Shown: piece by piece, positions 1-7,557 of the stretch | Numbering within the stretch: position 1 is the stretch's first letter | How the letters are laid out: each line of letters opens with the position of its first letter | Assembly: GCA_028284235.1 (NCBI GenBank) | Contig: JANQSC010000051.1 | Location: 1 to 64,000 of the forward strand | Length of the DNA stretch: 64,000 nt | DNA from: Opitutaceae bacterium | GTDB lineage: Bacteria; Verrucomicrobiota; Verrucomicrobiia; Opitutales; Opitutaceae | Direction: 5' to 3' | Program-made: the position numbers and the translations under genes | Notes under the pieces: model-generated | Told to the model about the DNA's origin: nothing | Databases searched by the model: none | What the model saw: the letters and a program-made list of their open reading frames with translations, nothing else

Positions 1-14
1 GTTTGACACTCTCT
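1..14. repeat. Possible right end of a hairpin element cut by the window edge
   Basis: The ten bases GACACTCTCT at 5-14 are identical to the outer right end of the hairpin elements at 10863-11142 and 36209-36390, and the four bases before them match only partly. The next triplet, overlapping the last T, is TGA, which fits the TNA-type junction inferred for the other copies. Only 14 bases are visible, so chance is a real alternative. Confidence 0.25.
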
Positions 15-104
15 GAGGGCGTTTGGCGGGATAGGCAAGTTTTGGATGGGGATGGAGTTAAAAAGCCTTTTCATCCTGAGGGCGCCGGGCATGCTGGGGT
101 CACG

Positions 105-1211
105 ATGTCGACAGCGCGCTTCACTTACATATCCGGTCCGGACGATTTCCTGGCCCATCGGCTCGCGAGGAAAACTTGGAATGCCTTGAGCGCGGAGGTG
201 GACGACGATTTCTCGAAGGAGGTCATCAGCGGCCATGCGGTAAAAGTGGAGGACGTGGAGCAGATCGTGAATCGCTTTCGCGAGGCGGTCCAGACGCTTG
301 GCTTGTTTGGCGGGCGTCGGGTGGTTTGGCTGAAAGGGTGCTCGTTTATGGCGGATACGGTTTTGGGCCGGGCGGAGGGCGCCCAGAAAGCGTGCGACGA
401 TTTACGAGAGATTTTGGAGGGGGTCGCGCCGGAGGAAGTGGGCATTTTAATATCCGCGTCGCCGGTCGACCGGCGGAAGCGTTTCGCGAAGTGGCTTGAG
501 AAGGAGGGCGAGTATTTGCCTTCGGGCGGTGTGGATTCCCGGGGGAACGGAGTGGAGACGCTGGTGGCGATTTTGGAGGACGAGTGCGCGGATTTGGGAG
601 TGTCGATCGGCGCCCGGGCGCGCGAGGTTTTGATCAGCAAGGTGAACGCCAATGCGCGATTGCTTTTGGAGGAGGCGCGGAAGCTGGCGACCTATTTGGG
701 CGAGGACGGGAGCGAGATTACGTCGAAGCTGGTGGAGGAGCTGGTTCCGAATTTTGGGGAGGGCGACTTTTTCGAGACGACGGAGGCGTTTTTCTCCCGC
801 AACTTGAAATGGACTTTGGAGGCGTTGCGCCGCCATTTTTTCGCGGGTCACGACGCTCGTCCAGTCATCGCGTCGCTTCAGAACCGGAATCGACTTTTGA
901 TTCAGCTGAAGGCGCTGGCGGACGGCGGGGAGATCCAGCTGGGCGGTCGGGGAATCGCCAAGCCGGGTTTCGAGCGGGCCGCTTCGAAGTACGCGGACCG
1001 GTTCGACGGGCTTTCGGAGAAGAGCAACTTCAATGTGTTCACCCAGAATTTGTGGTATATGGGGAAACTGATCGGCGAGCGGAAGATGCCGAGTTTGAAG
1101 CGTTTGATCGACCATCAAAGCGAGTTTATCCGAGCGTTCGAGGAGATCGTGGAGCGTCCGAACGAGCAAGAGGAGGCGTTGCGGAGCATGGCGATCCGTT
1201 GCCTGGCGTAG
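105..1211 (+). CDS. holA: DNA polymerase III subunit delta
   Basis: This 368-residue protein resembles HolA, the clamp-loader subunit that opens the beta sliding clamp during replication. The N-terminal part carries the family pattern, an early 'YISGPDDFL' segment (about residues 8-16) and then 'LGLFGGRRVVWLKG' (about 65-78), matching the 'F.. RRLV.V..' region of delta subunits; the C-terminal half is helical, with the segment 'HDARPVIASLQNRNRLLIQL' typical of the collar domain. ATG at 105 is preferred because residues encoded upstream in the same frame from a TTG at 3 do not resemble the family. It is followed after 82 bases by a glycosyltransferase gene on the same strand. Length fits the family (about 340-370). 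Confidence 0.88.
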   Translation: MSTARFTYISGPDDFLAHRLARKTWNALSAEVDDDFSKEVISGHAVKVEDVEQIVNRFREAVQTLGLFGGRRVVWLKGCSFMADTVLGRAEGAQKACDDLREILEGVAPEEVGILISASPVDRRKRFAKWLEKEGEYLPSGGVDSRGNGVETLVAILEDECADLGVSIGARAREVLISKVNANARLLLEEARKLATYLGEDGSEITSKLVEELVPNFGEGDFFETTEAFFSRNLKWTLEALRRHFFAGHDARPVIASLQNRNRLLIQLKALADGGEIQLGGRGIAKPGFERAASKYADRFDGLSEKSNFNVFTQNLWYMGKLIGERKMPSLKRLIDHQSEFIRAFEEIVERPNEQEEALRSMAIRCLA

Positions 1212-1293
1212 CGAATCGATTCCGTCGAATGGGCGCGTCGCTAGTGAATTAGATTGCCCCGGTTGGGCTGGGCTCGTTTGACTGGCTCGAACG

Positions 1294-2478
1294 ATGCGGA
1301 TCTGCCTCTTCACCGACAGTTTTTTCCCCTACATTTCGGGAGTGAGCTCGGCGGTCGTCAATCAAGCGAACGAGATGGCGGCGCGCGGTCACGAGGTGAG
1401 CATTTTCCATCCTCGGCTCAAGCGCGGGGAACGGTTGGATTCGGTGGGGGGATTGGATCCGAGGATCCGGCTGTTTGGCATTCCGTTTTCAGTGCCGGTG
1501 CCGAATATCCCGAAGCTTCGATTTTCCATCCCTTTGTTTTTGTATACCTACCGGAGGCTGAGACAGAAGTCGCCAGACGTCATCCATGTGCACACGGAGT
1601 TCGGCTGCGGCTTGGAGGGGATGCTTTTGGGGAGATGGAAGAAGGTGCCGGTGGTGGGGACTTTCCATACGTTTTTCGCGGAGCCGGAATACTTGAAGCA
1701 GTTTCGCATCCCGGACTTCGCATTCACGCGCCGTTCGATGTGGTGGTACTCGGTAACGTTTTTCAATCGCTGCGCTCGCATTGTCAGCCCGTCGAAGTCG
1801 GTGCGCGACAATTTGGTTCAGCGGGGTTTGAAGACGAAGGCGACGCTGCTTTCGAACGGGATCGAACGGATTGAGTTTCGGCCGAAGGCGGAGGTCGAGG
1901 CGTTTCGCCGCTCGTTTGGGATCGAGGAGTTCGCGTTCATCTACGTAGGGCGGATCTCCCCGGAGAAATCGCTGGAGGTGGTGCTGGAGGCGTTTTATCG
2001 GGTGACTCAATCGAACCCGAAAGCGAAGTTGGTGATCGTGGGTTCGGGTCCGTCCGACGCGATGATCGACGAGAAGCTGGGGGAGTACGGGATCGTGGAC
2101 CAGGTGGTCCGGACTGGGCGAATCGAGCGGGACGTCTTGATGCGCGACAACTATCCGTTGCTAGGCGATGCATTCGTGACGGCGAGCAAGACGGAGAACC
2201 AGCCGGTGAGTCTGCTCGAGGCGATGGCGTTCGGGCTTCCGATGATCGGGCCGCGCTCCAAGGGGATTCCGGAATTGGTCCAGGATGGGGACGACGGGTT
2301 GATATTCGAGCCGGACGACGTGGCGGGCTTGGCGGAAGCGATGACTCGTTTGATGAACGACGAGGCGCTTCACTCTAGAATGAGCGCGGCGGCGATTCAA
2401 AACGCCAACGAACACCGGATCGACCGGACGGGCGATCGATTGGAGGCGGTTTATCGGGAGGCGATTGAGTCGGCGTAG
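1294..2478 (+). CDS. Glycosyltransferase family 4 (GT-B fold)
   Basis: The 394-residue protein has the two-domain GT-B architecture of family 4 enzymes. The N-terminal acceptor domain opens with 'FTDSFFPYISGVSSAV' (residues 6-21), the glycine-rich start usual for retaining glycosyltransferases that act on lipids. The C-terminal nucleotide-sugar domain starts near 'YVGRISPEKSLEVV' (about 217-230) and carries the E-x7-E motif in 'TENQPVSLLEAMAFG' (about 302-316). It is closest in style to diacylglycerol glucosyltransferases and PimB-like mannosyltransferases; donor and acceptor cannot be told from sequence. No signal peptide, so it should act on the cytoplasmic face of the membrane. Its 3' end overlaps the convergent sulfotransferase gene by 28 bases. 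Confidence 0.88.
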   Translation: MRICLFTDSFFPYISGVSSAVVNQANEMAARGHEVSIFHPRLKRGERLDSVGGLDPRIRLFGIPFSVPVPNIPKLRFSIPLFLYTYRRLRQKSPDVIHVHTEFGCGLEGMLLGRWKKVPVVGTFHTFFAEPEYLKQFRIPDFAFTRRSMWWYSVTFFNRCARIVSPSKSVRDNLVQRGLKTKATLLSNGIERIEFRPKAEVEAFRRSFGIEEFAFIYVGRISPEKSLEVVLEAFYRVTQSNPKAKLVIVGSGPSDAMIDEKLGEYGIVDQVVRTGRIERDVLMRDNYPLLGDAFVTASKTENQPVSLLEAMAFGLPMIGPRSKGIPELVQDGDDGLIFEPDDVAGLAEAMTRLMNDEALHSRMSAAAIQNANEHRIDRTGDRLEAVYREAIESA

Positions 2479-3185
2479 CCGAGCTGGGCCCGGGTTTCCG
2501 CGACGCGTGGGAGAGATTGTACGCGCTCGAGGATATCGATTGAGGATTGGGGAACTTTTGGGGCCTGGACGCTGAGGCTTTTGATTTTGTCGCCGCCGTC
2601 GTCGCTTCCCCATTTCCAGTCGTAGCCTTGCGGGGGCGGGTAGGAATCGACGCCCTCGGTTCGATTCGAGCCGAGGAACTGAAAGAGTTTGCCGGTCCAC
2701 TTGACCGGGTCTTGGACGAGGTCTTCGTAGCGTATCCAGAAATTGGTTGTCCCGTTGTCGGGAAATTGCTCGAAGAGTCGACTGTAGACGGGGGCCCAGT
2801 ATTTTTCCGCGAACCAGCGGTCGACTGCTCTGGGGATGGCGGGCTCGATTTTGCGGAAGACCATTTTGCGTAGAGACGCGGTGGTGGTGTGGACGTCTCG
2901 GGCGAGGATGACGCGTTTGGCTTCGGGAACGTTGGGGAGTTTCGGGTAGCGCCGGGTCTCGTTGAACCAGGCGGGGCGCTTGAGCACGACGATGCGTTCG
3001 GGGCAGAGCGCGGCGATTTGGGCGGGGGCGTCGGGCGACTGGTATTTTTGGAAATTGGTTTCGGGCAGGCTGGAGATGTCCGGAGCGGCGGACATGAGCG
3101 CTTTCAGCAACGTGGAGCCGGACCGCATGACACTGAGTTCGAGGGCGATGGTTTTCGCGGGCTGCTCTGTCGAAGGTGTGGTCAT
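2451..3185 (-). CDS. Sulfotransferase family protein
   Basis: The 244-residue product shows both PAPS-binding signatures of sulfotransferases: the 5'-phosphosulfate loop 'SVMRSGSTLLKALM' near residues 18-31 and the 3'-phosphate-binding stretch followed by 'RYEDLVQDPVKWTGKLFQFL' in the C-terminal third. Such enzymes transfer sulfate from PAPS to sugars, lipids or other small acceptors; the acceptor is unknown here. ATG at 3185 is chosen because a longer version would start at 3299 and overlap the divergent purB start at 3277, and its extra residues do not look conserved. The 3' end overlaps the convergent glycosyltransferase. Confidence 0.75.
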   Translation of the reverse strand: MTTPSTEQPAKTIALELSVMRSGSTLLKALMSAAPDISSLPETNFQKYQSPDAPAQIAALCPERIVVLKRPAWFNETRRYPKLPNVPEAKRVILARDVHTTTASLRKMVFRKIEPAIPRAVDRWFAEKYWAPVYSRLFEQFPDNGTTNFWIRYEDLVQDPVKWTGKLFQFLGSNRTEGVDSYPPPQGYDWKWGSDDGGDKIKSLSVQAPKVPQSSIDILERVQSLPRVAETRAQLGYADSIASR

Positions 3186-3276
3186 TTGCCGGCGAGCAAT
3201 CAAGGTGGGGGCAGCGTCTTCCACAACAAGAAAATGCTTTAAATTCTCCTTCTCCGAATCAGGGTGATGGGTTCGT

Positions 3277-4713
3277 ATGCCAGCCAAGAAGTCAGTCATT
3301 AGAAACGTCCTCGCCGATCGTTACGCGTCGGACGCGATGAAATCAATTTGGTCCGCGGAGGGCCGCGTCGTCATCGAGCGCGACTATTGGATCGCGGTGC
3401 TGAAAGCTCAGAGGGAACTGGGCTTGAAGATCCCGCTGAAGGCGATCAAGGCCTACGAGTCGGTGAAGAACACGGTCAATTTGGCGTCCATCGACCGGCG
3501 CGAGCGCAAGGTGCTGCACGATGTGAAAGCGCGAATCGAGGAGTTTTCCGATTTGGCGGGCTACGAGTTCGCCCACTTGGGCATGACCAGCCGCGACTTG
3601 ACGGAAAACGTGGAGCAGTTGCAGGTGATCCGCTCGCTCGAGCTGACGCGTTTGAAAGCGGTCGCTTGCTTGAGCAAGCTGGCGGAGCGGTCGGTTGAGT
3701 ACCGGGACCTGATGATCACCGCCCGAACGCACAATGTGCCGGCTCAGGCGAGCACGTTGGGCAAGCGGCTGGCGATGGCCGGGCAGGAGCTGCTGGTGGG
3801 AATCGACCGGCTCAACGACTTGACGGAACGCTATCCGGCCCGCGGATTGAAAGGCGCGGTGGGCACGCAATTGGACCAGCAGACGTTGTTCGACGGGGAC
3901 GCGAGCAAGGTGGCTCAGCTGGAAAAGAAGATCGTCGCCCATCTCGGATTCGGGAAGGTGATGGCCAATGTGGGGCAAGTGTATCCGCGCAGTGTCGACT
4001 TGGATACGGTGACCGCTTTGGAGCAGCTCGCTTCTGCAGCGGTCAACATGACCACGACGGTGCGCTTGATGGCGGGCCAGGGCTTGATGAGCGAAGGATT
4101 CGCGAAAGGGCAGGTGGGTTCCTCTGTCATGCCGCACAAGGTAAATTGCCGAACGAGCGAGCGTATTCACGGATTCGGTACGATTCTCAAAGGGCATGCG
4201 GCGATGGCTTCGGGATTGACCGGGGGCCAGTGGAACGAGGGGGATGTTTCCTGTTCGGTTGTGCGTCGCGTAATGCTGCCGGACGCGTTTTTCGCGATCG
4301 ACGGCCTTTTGGAGGCCTTCTTGACGGTCTTGGGCCAGATGGTGGTATTCGAAGAAGCGATCGCGTCGGAGAACGCGGTGCAACTGCCGTTCTTGGCGAC
4401 GACGACGATATTAATGGAGGCGGTGAAAGCGGGCGCGGGTCGGGAGACGGCCCACTTGGCGATCAAGGAAAACGCGCTCGCTGCGAGCAAGGAGATCCGC
4501 GAAGGGCGTCCGGGCGAAGCGAAGCTGCTGGAGCGCTTGGCTGCTGACGACCGGATCCCGCTGTCGCTGGACCGATTGGAGAGTTTTCTTGCCCAGTCGA
4601 GCCGTTTCGTTGGAGCGGCGCCGAAGCAAGTCGACCAGTTCAAGCGCGAGGCGGCGCGATGGGCGAATCGCTTTCCCGAGGCGGGCTCGATCAAACCGGG
4701 CAAGATGCTCTAG
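3277..4713 (+). CDS. purB: Adenylosuccinate lyase
   Basis: PurB cleaves fumarate from SAICAR and from adenylosuccinate, two steps of purine nucleotide synthesis in the cytoplasm. The 478-residue protein has the fumarase/aspartase-superfamily blocks in order: 'AHLGMTSRDLTENVEQLQ' (about 94-111), the catalytic-histidine block 'ARTHNVPAQASTLGKRLA' (about 149-166) and the flexible signature loop 'GSSVMPHKVN' (about 280-289), where PurB usually reads GSSAMPxKxN. Length fits the longer PurB subgroup. It is transcribed divergently from the sulfotransferase gene and ends before a strong hairpin at 4729-4756 shared with the convergent VPDSG-CTERM gene. Confidence 0.93.
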   Translation: MPAKKSVIRNVLADRYASDAMKSIWSAEGRVVIERDYWIAVLKAQRELGLKIPLKAIKAYESVKNTVNLASIDRRERKVLHDVKARIEEFSDLAGYEFAHLGMTSRDLTENVEQLQVIRSLELTRLKAVACLSKLAERSVEYRDLMITARTHNVPAQASTLGKRLAMAGQELLVGIDRLNDLTERYPARGLKGAVGTQLDQQTLFDGDASKVAQLEKKIVAHLGFGKVMANVGQVYPRSVDLDTVTALEQLASAAVNMTTTVRLMAGQGLMSEGFAKGQVGSSVMPHKVNCRTSERIHGFGTILKGHAAMASGLTGGQWNEGDVSCSVVRRVMLPDAFFAIDGLLEAFLTVLGQMVVFEEAIASENAVQLPFLATTTILMEAVKAGAGRETAHLAIKENALAASKEIREGRPGEAKLLERLAADDRIPLSLDRLESFLAQSSRFVGAAPKQVDQFKREAARWANRFPEAGSIKPGKML

Positions 4714-4728
4714 CCTTTCGAACGAAAA

Positions 4729-4756
4729 AAAGCCGACCCCCTGAGGAGTCGGCTTT
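4729..4756 (-). terminator. Rho-independent terminator between convergent genes
   Basis: A perfect 9-bp stem (AAAGCCGAC at 4729-4737, GTCGGCTTT at 4748-4756) encloses a 10-base loop. Read on the minus strand the stem runs into seven consecutive T residues, the textbook form for the VPDSG-CTERM gene that ends at 4794. On the plus strand the stem itself ends in three T, so it may also stop purB transcripts, less efficiently. Confidence 0.85.
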
Positions 4757-4793
4757 CGCAAATTAACTAAAGAGGTGTGAGGTAAAAGAGGCC

Positions 4794-5576
4794 TTACTTG
4801 CGCAGCTTTCTGCTGACGAATCCGAGAGAAACCAAGCCGAGTCCGAGGAGGAGGGCGGTTGCACCGGCATCGGGTACGTGCTTTTTGGCGTGAACGGTCA
4901 AACGCGTTTCCTTGAGATACATGTCGTTCTCTTTAATGCGCTTAGTGACCTTCTTCTTGATGGCTACCTTCTTCCAGGAATCCTTCTTCCAGTATCGCTT
5001 TTGGATCTTCTTCCACTTGCCGTTGACTTTAACCCACTTGTAGTAGTAGACCCAGTGGCCTTCGATCTTCTTCCATTCGTAGCCGACAGTCTTCCAGTAC
5101 GTGATGGTCTCGTATTCATTCAACGAGCGCACAGCGTACTTCAACATGCCGTCTGTAGCGATATCTTGGAGGATTTGTGATCCCGGTCCGAACATGCCGG
5201 AAACGAGATCGAATCCATCGAGGCTGTAGGGATAGGTGTGGTGTCCGTCGACGTCCCCGCTCCACCAGTTTACGATGTCGCCGAGGTCGATTTGAACCTT
5301 GTCGTAGGTCGGGTAGCTGTCTTTGTCATCCGCGAACCAGAATTCTACAGTGGCTTTTTCAAACCAGAGATCCGTAGAAAAGTGCTCCTGTCCGGAGATG
5401 TCCCATTTATTTTCGTAGGTCTCGCCCGGTCCGAGGTGCTCATACTGGTACTTGCCGTACAGATGAGTATCACTGAACTCGAGGCTGAGGGCGCTTGCTG
5501 AGGAAACCGTTGCGAGAATCCCCACCAGGCCGATCAGACCCTTCAGTTGTGGTTTTAGTTTTAGATCCATGAACAC
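4794..5576 (-). CDS. VPDSG-CTERM sorting domain protein, Trp/Lys-rich
   Basis: A 260-residue secreted protein of unknown function. An N-terminal signal peptide ends near 'LATVSSASA' (about residue 29). The last 27 residues are a sorting tail: a 'VPDAG' motif, a hydrophobic helix and a basic end 'RKLRK', which corresponds to the VPDSG-CTERM class processed by exosortase-like enzymes in Verrucomicrobia, with Ala in place of Ser. The middle (about 155-212) is unusually rich in Trp, Tyr and Lys with a recurring W-K-K pattern ('YEWKKIEGHW', 'NGKWKKIQKRYWKK'). The start could be the ATG at 5576 or the one two codons on. A strong terminator follows at 4756-4729. Cell-surface or extracellular-matrix location is inferred from the tail. 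Confidence 0.82.
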   Translation of the reverse strand: MFMDLKLKPQLKGLIGLVGILATVSSASALSLEFSDTHLYGKYQYEHLGPGETYENKWDISGQEHFSTDLWFEKATVEFWFADDKDSYPTYDKVQIDLGDIVNWWSGDVDGHHTYPYSLDGFDLVSGMFGPGSQILQDIATDGMLKYAVRSLNEYETITYWKTVGYEWKKIEGHWVYYYKWVKVNGKWKKIQKRYWKKDSWKKVAIKKKVTKRIKENDMYLKETRLTVHAKKHVPDAGATALLLGLGLVSLGFVSRKLRK

Positions 5577-5647
5577 AGCATTAGCATCATCCGCGCCACA
5601 TGAAATTAACGTGAATTAAACCTTTGATCAATAAGGAGTTGAAATTA

Positions 5648-5669
5648 GATATCAGGGTTTCCCTTAGCG
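5648..5669 (-). promoter_or_regulatory. Possible shared upstream box of VPDSG-CTERM genes
   Basis: On the minus strand CTA, seven bases, then CCCTGA lies with its last bases 71 bases before the start codon at 5576. The second VPDSG-CTERM gene (start 41860) has CTA, seven bases, CCCTGA ending about 74 bases before its start. The match is short (nine fixed positions), so this is only a candidate activator site. Confidence 0.25.
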
Positions 5670-5730
5670 TCGAATTGTCGGGATTTTTTCCATTTGTCGG
5701 ACTTCTTTACACCTGCGGGACAGTCGGGGT

Positions 5731-6186
5731 TCAATCGTCGCCGATATGAGTCCGGATTTCGCAGGTCACGGAGTTGGCCAAGAAGCACTCTTCGTGGGCT
5801 TTGTGATGGAGTTCCTCTAGTTGGTCGCGGGTCGGGTTGATTCCCTCGGCGAAGTCGATCTTCGGATAGAGGTCGACGCGGCTGATGACCATTCTGCCTG
5901 CGTCGTTCTTGGCGAGATGGCCGATGGCGTTGTCTTCGTACCGCTCGATGGTGAGTTTCTGGAAGGAGGCGAGCGCGAGGAAGGTGAGGAGGTGGCAGCT
6001 CGAGAGGGAGGCGACGAAGGCTTGCTCGGGATCGACCCGCGACGAGTCACCGAGGTACTGTGTGGCTGCGGACGCCTCCAGTTTCGTTCCGTTCTCGAAG
6101 GTCCAGGCGTGGTTTCGGGAGTAGTTCTTATAGCCGAAGTCGAGGTTGTCTCGAGTCCAGACGAGGTGGGCTTTATGTTCCGACAT
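5731..6186 (-). CDS. OsmC family peroxiredoxin-like protein
   Basis: The 151-residue protein fits the OsmC/Ohr fold, dimeric thiol peroxidases that detoxify organic hydroperoxides. The two family cysteines are present: Cys64 in 'VASLSSCHLLTFLAL', on the long central helix, and Cys142 in the C-terminal 'TCEIRTH'. It has the OsmC-type sequence 'GDSSRVDPEQAFVAS' before the first Cys, as in the YhfA/SACOL1771-type subgroup rather than Ohr. There is no signal peptide. It is divergent from the McsA-like gene, with 116 bases between the start codons. Substrate is not predictable. Confidence 0.88.
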   Translation of the reverse strand: MSEHKAHLVWTRDNLDFGYKNYSRNHAWTFENGTKLEASAATQYLGDSSRVDPEQAFVASLSSCHLLTFLALASFQKLTIERYEDNAIGHLAKNDAGRMVISRVDLYPKIDFAEGINPTRDQLEELHHKAHEECFLANSVTCEIRTHIGDD

Positions 6187-6302
6187 GGGCAGGAGAATGC
6201 CCGATTGGGTTGGGGTTTTGCAAGGCTGGGAAAATCGCTCTTTTTCTTACGAAACGCGGTTGCGGCGCCGATTTAGGAGGGAACGATCGATCATCTCTAG
6301 AA

Positions 6303-6809
6303 ATGTCCAGCCCGCTTCCTAGCAGTTGCGCGAACTGCGCGAATCCGAAAAACGTCCATCTGACTCAGATTGTCGGGGACGAGCTGAAGAAGCTGAGCCT
6401 GTGCGCGTCGTGCCCGGCGGCCCAGGGGGCGGCCCAAGTGGGAGCGTTGAACATCGTTTGCGAGTCCAATCCGAAATTGGCTCTCGACGCGTCGGCCATC
6501 CAGTCCTCCGACAAGACGATCGCCTGCCCCAATTGCGGATTTACGCAGGAGTCGTTCAAGGAATACGGTCGCCTGGGATGTCCCGCTTGCTACGACGCTT
6601 TCGCGTCGGGGCTCGACCCAGTGCTGAAAAAGGCCCACAAGGGAACGGAGCACCGTGGCAAGGTGCCTGCGGGATATAAAGCGCCGGTCACTCGGGAGGA
6701 GATCGAGGCGCTCAAAACCGCCCTGCAAAAGCACGTCGATCGCGAGGAGTACGAGGAGGCGGCTCAGCTGAGAGACCGGATTTGGGAGATGGAGTCGCGT
6801 GTATCGTGA
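6303..6809 (+). CDS. McsA-like zinc-finger/UVR-domain protein
   Basis: A 168-residue protein with the McsA architecture: four C-x2-C pairs (Cys9/12, Cys34/37, Cys75/78, Cys93/96), predicted to bind two zinc ions, and a C-terminal UVR motif (about 131-163, 'EEIEALKTALQKHV'). In Firmicutes McsA activates the protein-arginine kinase McsB in stress-dependent proteolysis. No mcsB or clpC gene is adjacent here, so the partner must lie elsewhere or the role differs. ATG at 6303 is used although an AGGAGG at 6275-6280 lies rather far upstream (22 bases); no better in-frame start exists between them. A response regulator gene follows after 178 bases. Confidence 0.8.
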   Translation: MSSPLPSSCANCANPKNVHLTQIVGDELKKLSLCASCPAAQGAAQVGALNIVCESNPKLALDASAIQSSDKTIACPNCGFTQESFKEYGRLGCPACYDAFASGLDPVLKKAHKGTEHRGKVPAGYKAPVTREEIEALKTALQKHVDREEYEEAAQLRDRIWEMESRVS

Positions 6810-6987
6810 TGTATTGTAGCGGGCAAATTTCTTCGCGAATTCGACGACAGCATGAACATTACCTAAACCCGGTATCAATGTTGTGTAAATCTGGGTGGCG
6901 AGGCTGAAGTTCCTGCGCGAATGGCCAATTTATAAGTCGATACACTTCCCACTCGGTATGAATTTTTACGCTTGAACGTCTGAAGTT

Positions 6988-7530
6988 ATGTCCACCACTC
7001 GAAAAATAGTAATTTTGGAAGACGATCTCTCGACCTGCGCTTTGTTGACCGCGGTTTTGGAAAAAGCGGGCTACCATGTGTTTCAGGCCCACGAGGGGCG
7101 CTACGCGATCGAACTAGTACTCAAGGAGCGCCCGGCATTGTTGGTTTCGGACGTCCTGGTGCCGGACATGAATGGTTCGGAGGTTGTGAGGCAGCTGTTG
7201 GAGTCGAGTTTCGGCGCGGAGCTCAAGACCCTGTTTCTGACGTCGCTCCTGGACAAGGGAGAAGACAGCCCGGGCGAGAAGCGATTGAAGGTGGAAGGTC
7301 GGGAGTATCCTGCGTTGGCCAAACCGCTGAATCCTGAAAAGATTCTCGAGGTGGTGGAGCGGATCGCCGGCGGGCCGATAATCGAGGACCCGAAGCCGGT
7401 GGTGGCTGAAGTCGAAGAAGCGGTGGAGGTTCAGGAGGAAGAGGCGGAGGCGGCGATTGACTCCGCCGAAGAAGACGCTGCGGAAGCGAGTGAGGACGCG
7501 AAAGCGCCTCAGCCCGAAGCCTCTTCTTAG
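6988..7530 (+). CDS. Single-domain response regulator with acidic tail
   Basis: The first 125 of 180 residues form a receiver domain: acidic pocket Asp12/Asp13, phospho-acceptor Asp55 in 'LLVSDVLVPDMNG', the switch Thr85 in 'LFLTS' and the invariant Lys112 in 'LAKPLNP'. No DNA-binding or enzymatic output domain follows; the remaining residues are a low-complexity Glu/Ala-rich tail. It is probably a CheY-like phospho-switch that acts by protein contact. No histidine kinase gene is nearby. The gene stands alone between the McsA-like gene and the convergent RNA methyltransferase gene. Confidence 0.87.
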   Translation: MSTTRKIVILEDDLSTCALLTAVLEKAGYHVFQAHEGRYAIELVLKERPALLVSDVLVPDMNGSEVVRQLLESSFGAELKTLFLTSLLDKGEDSPGEKRLKVEGREYPALAKPLNPEKILEVVERIAGGPIIEDPKPVVAEVEEAVEVQEEEAEAAIDSAEEDAAEASEDAKAPQPEASS

Positions 7531-7557
7531 CAGGGCGGCGCGGAGCCTGCGTCTTCT

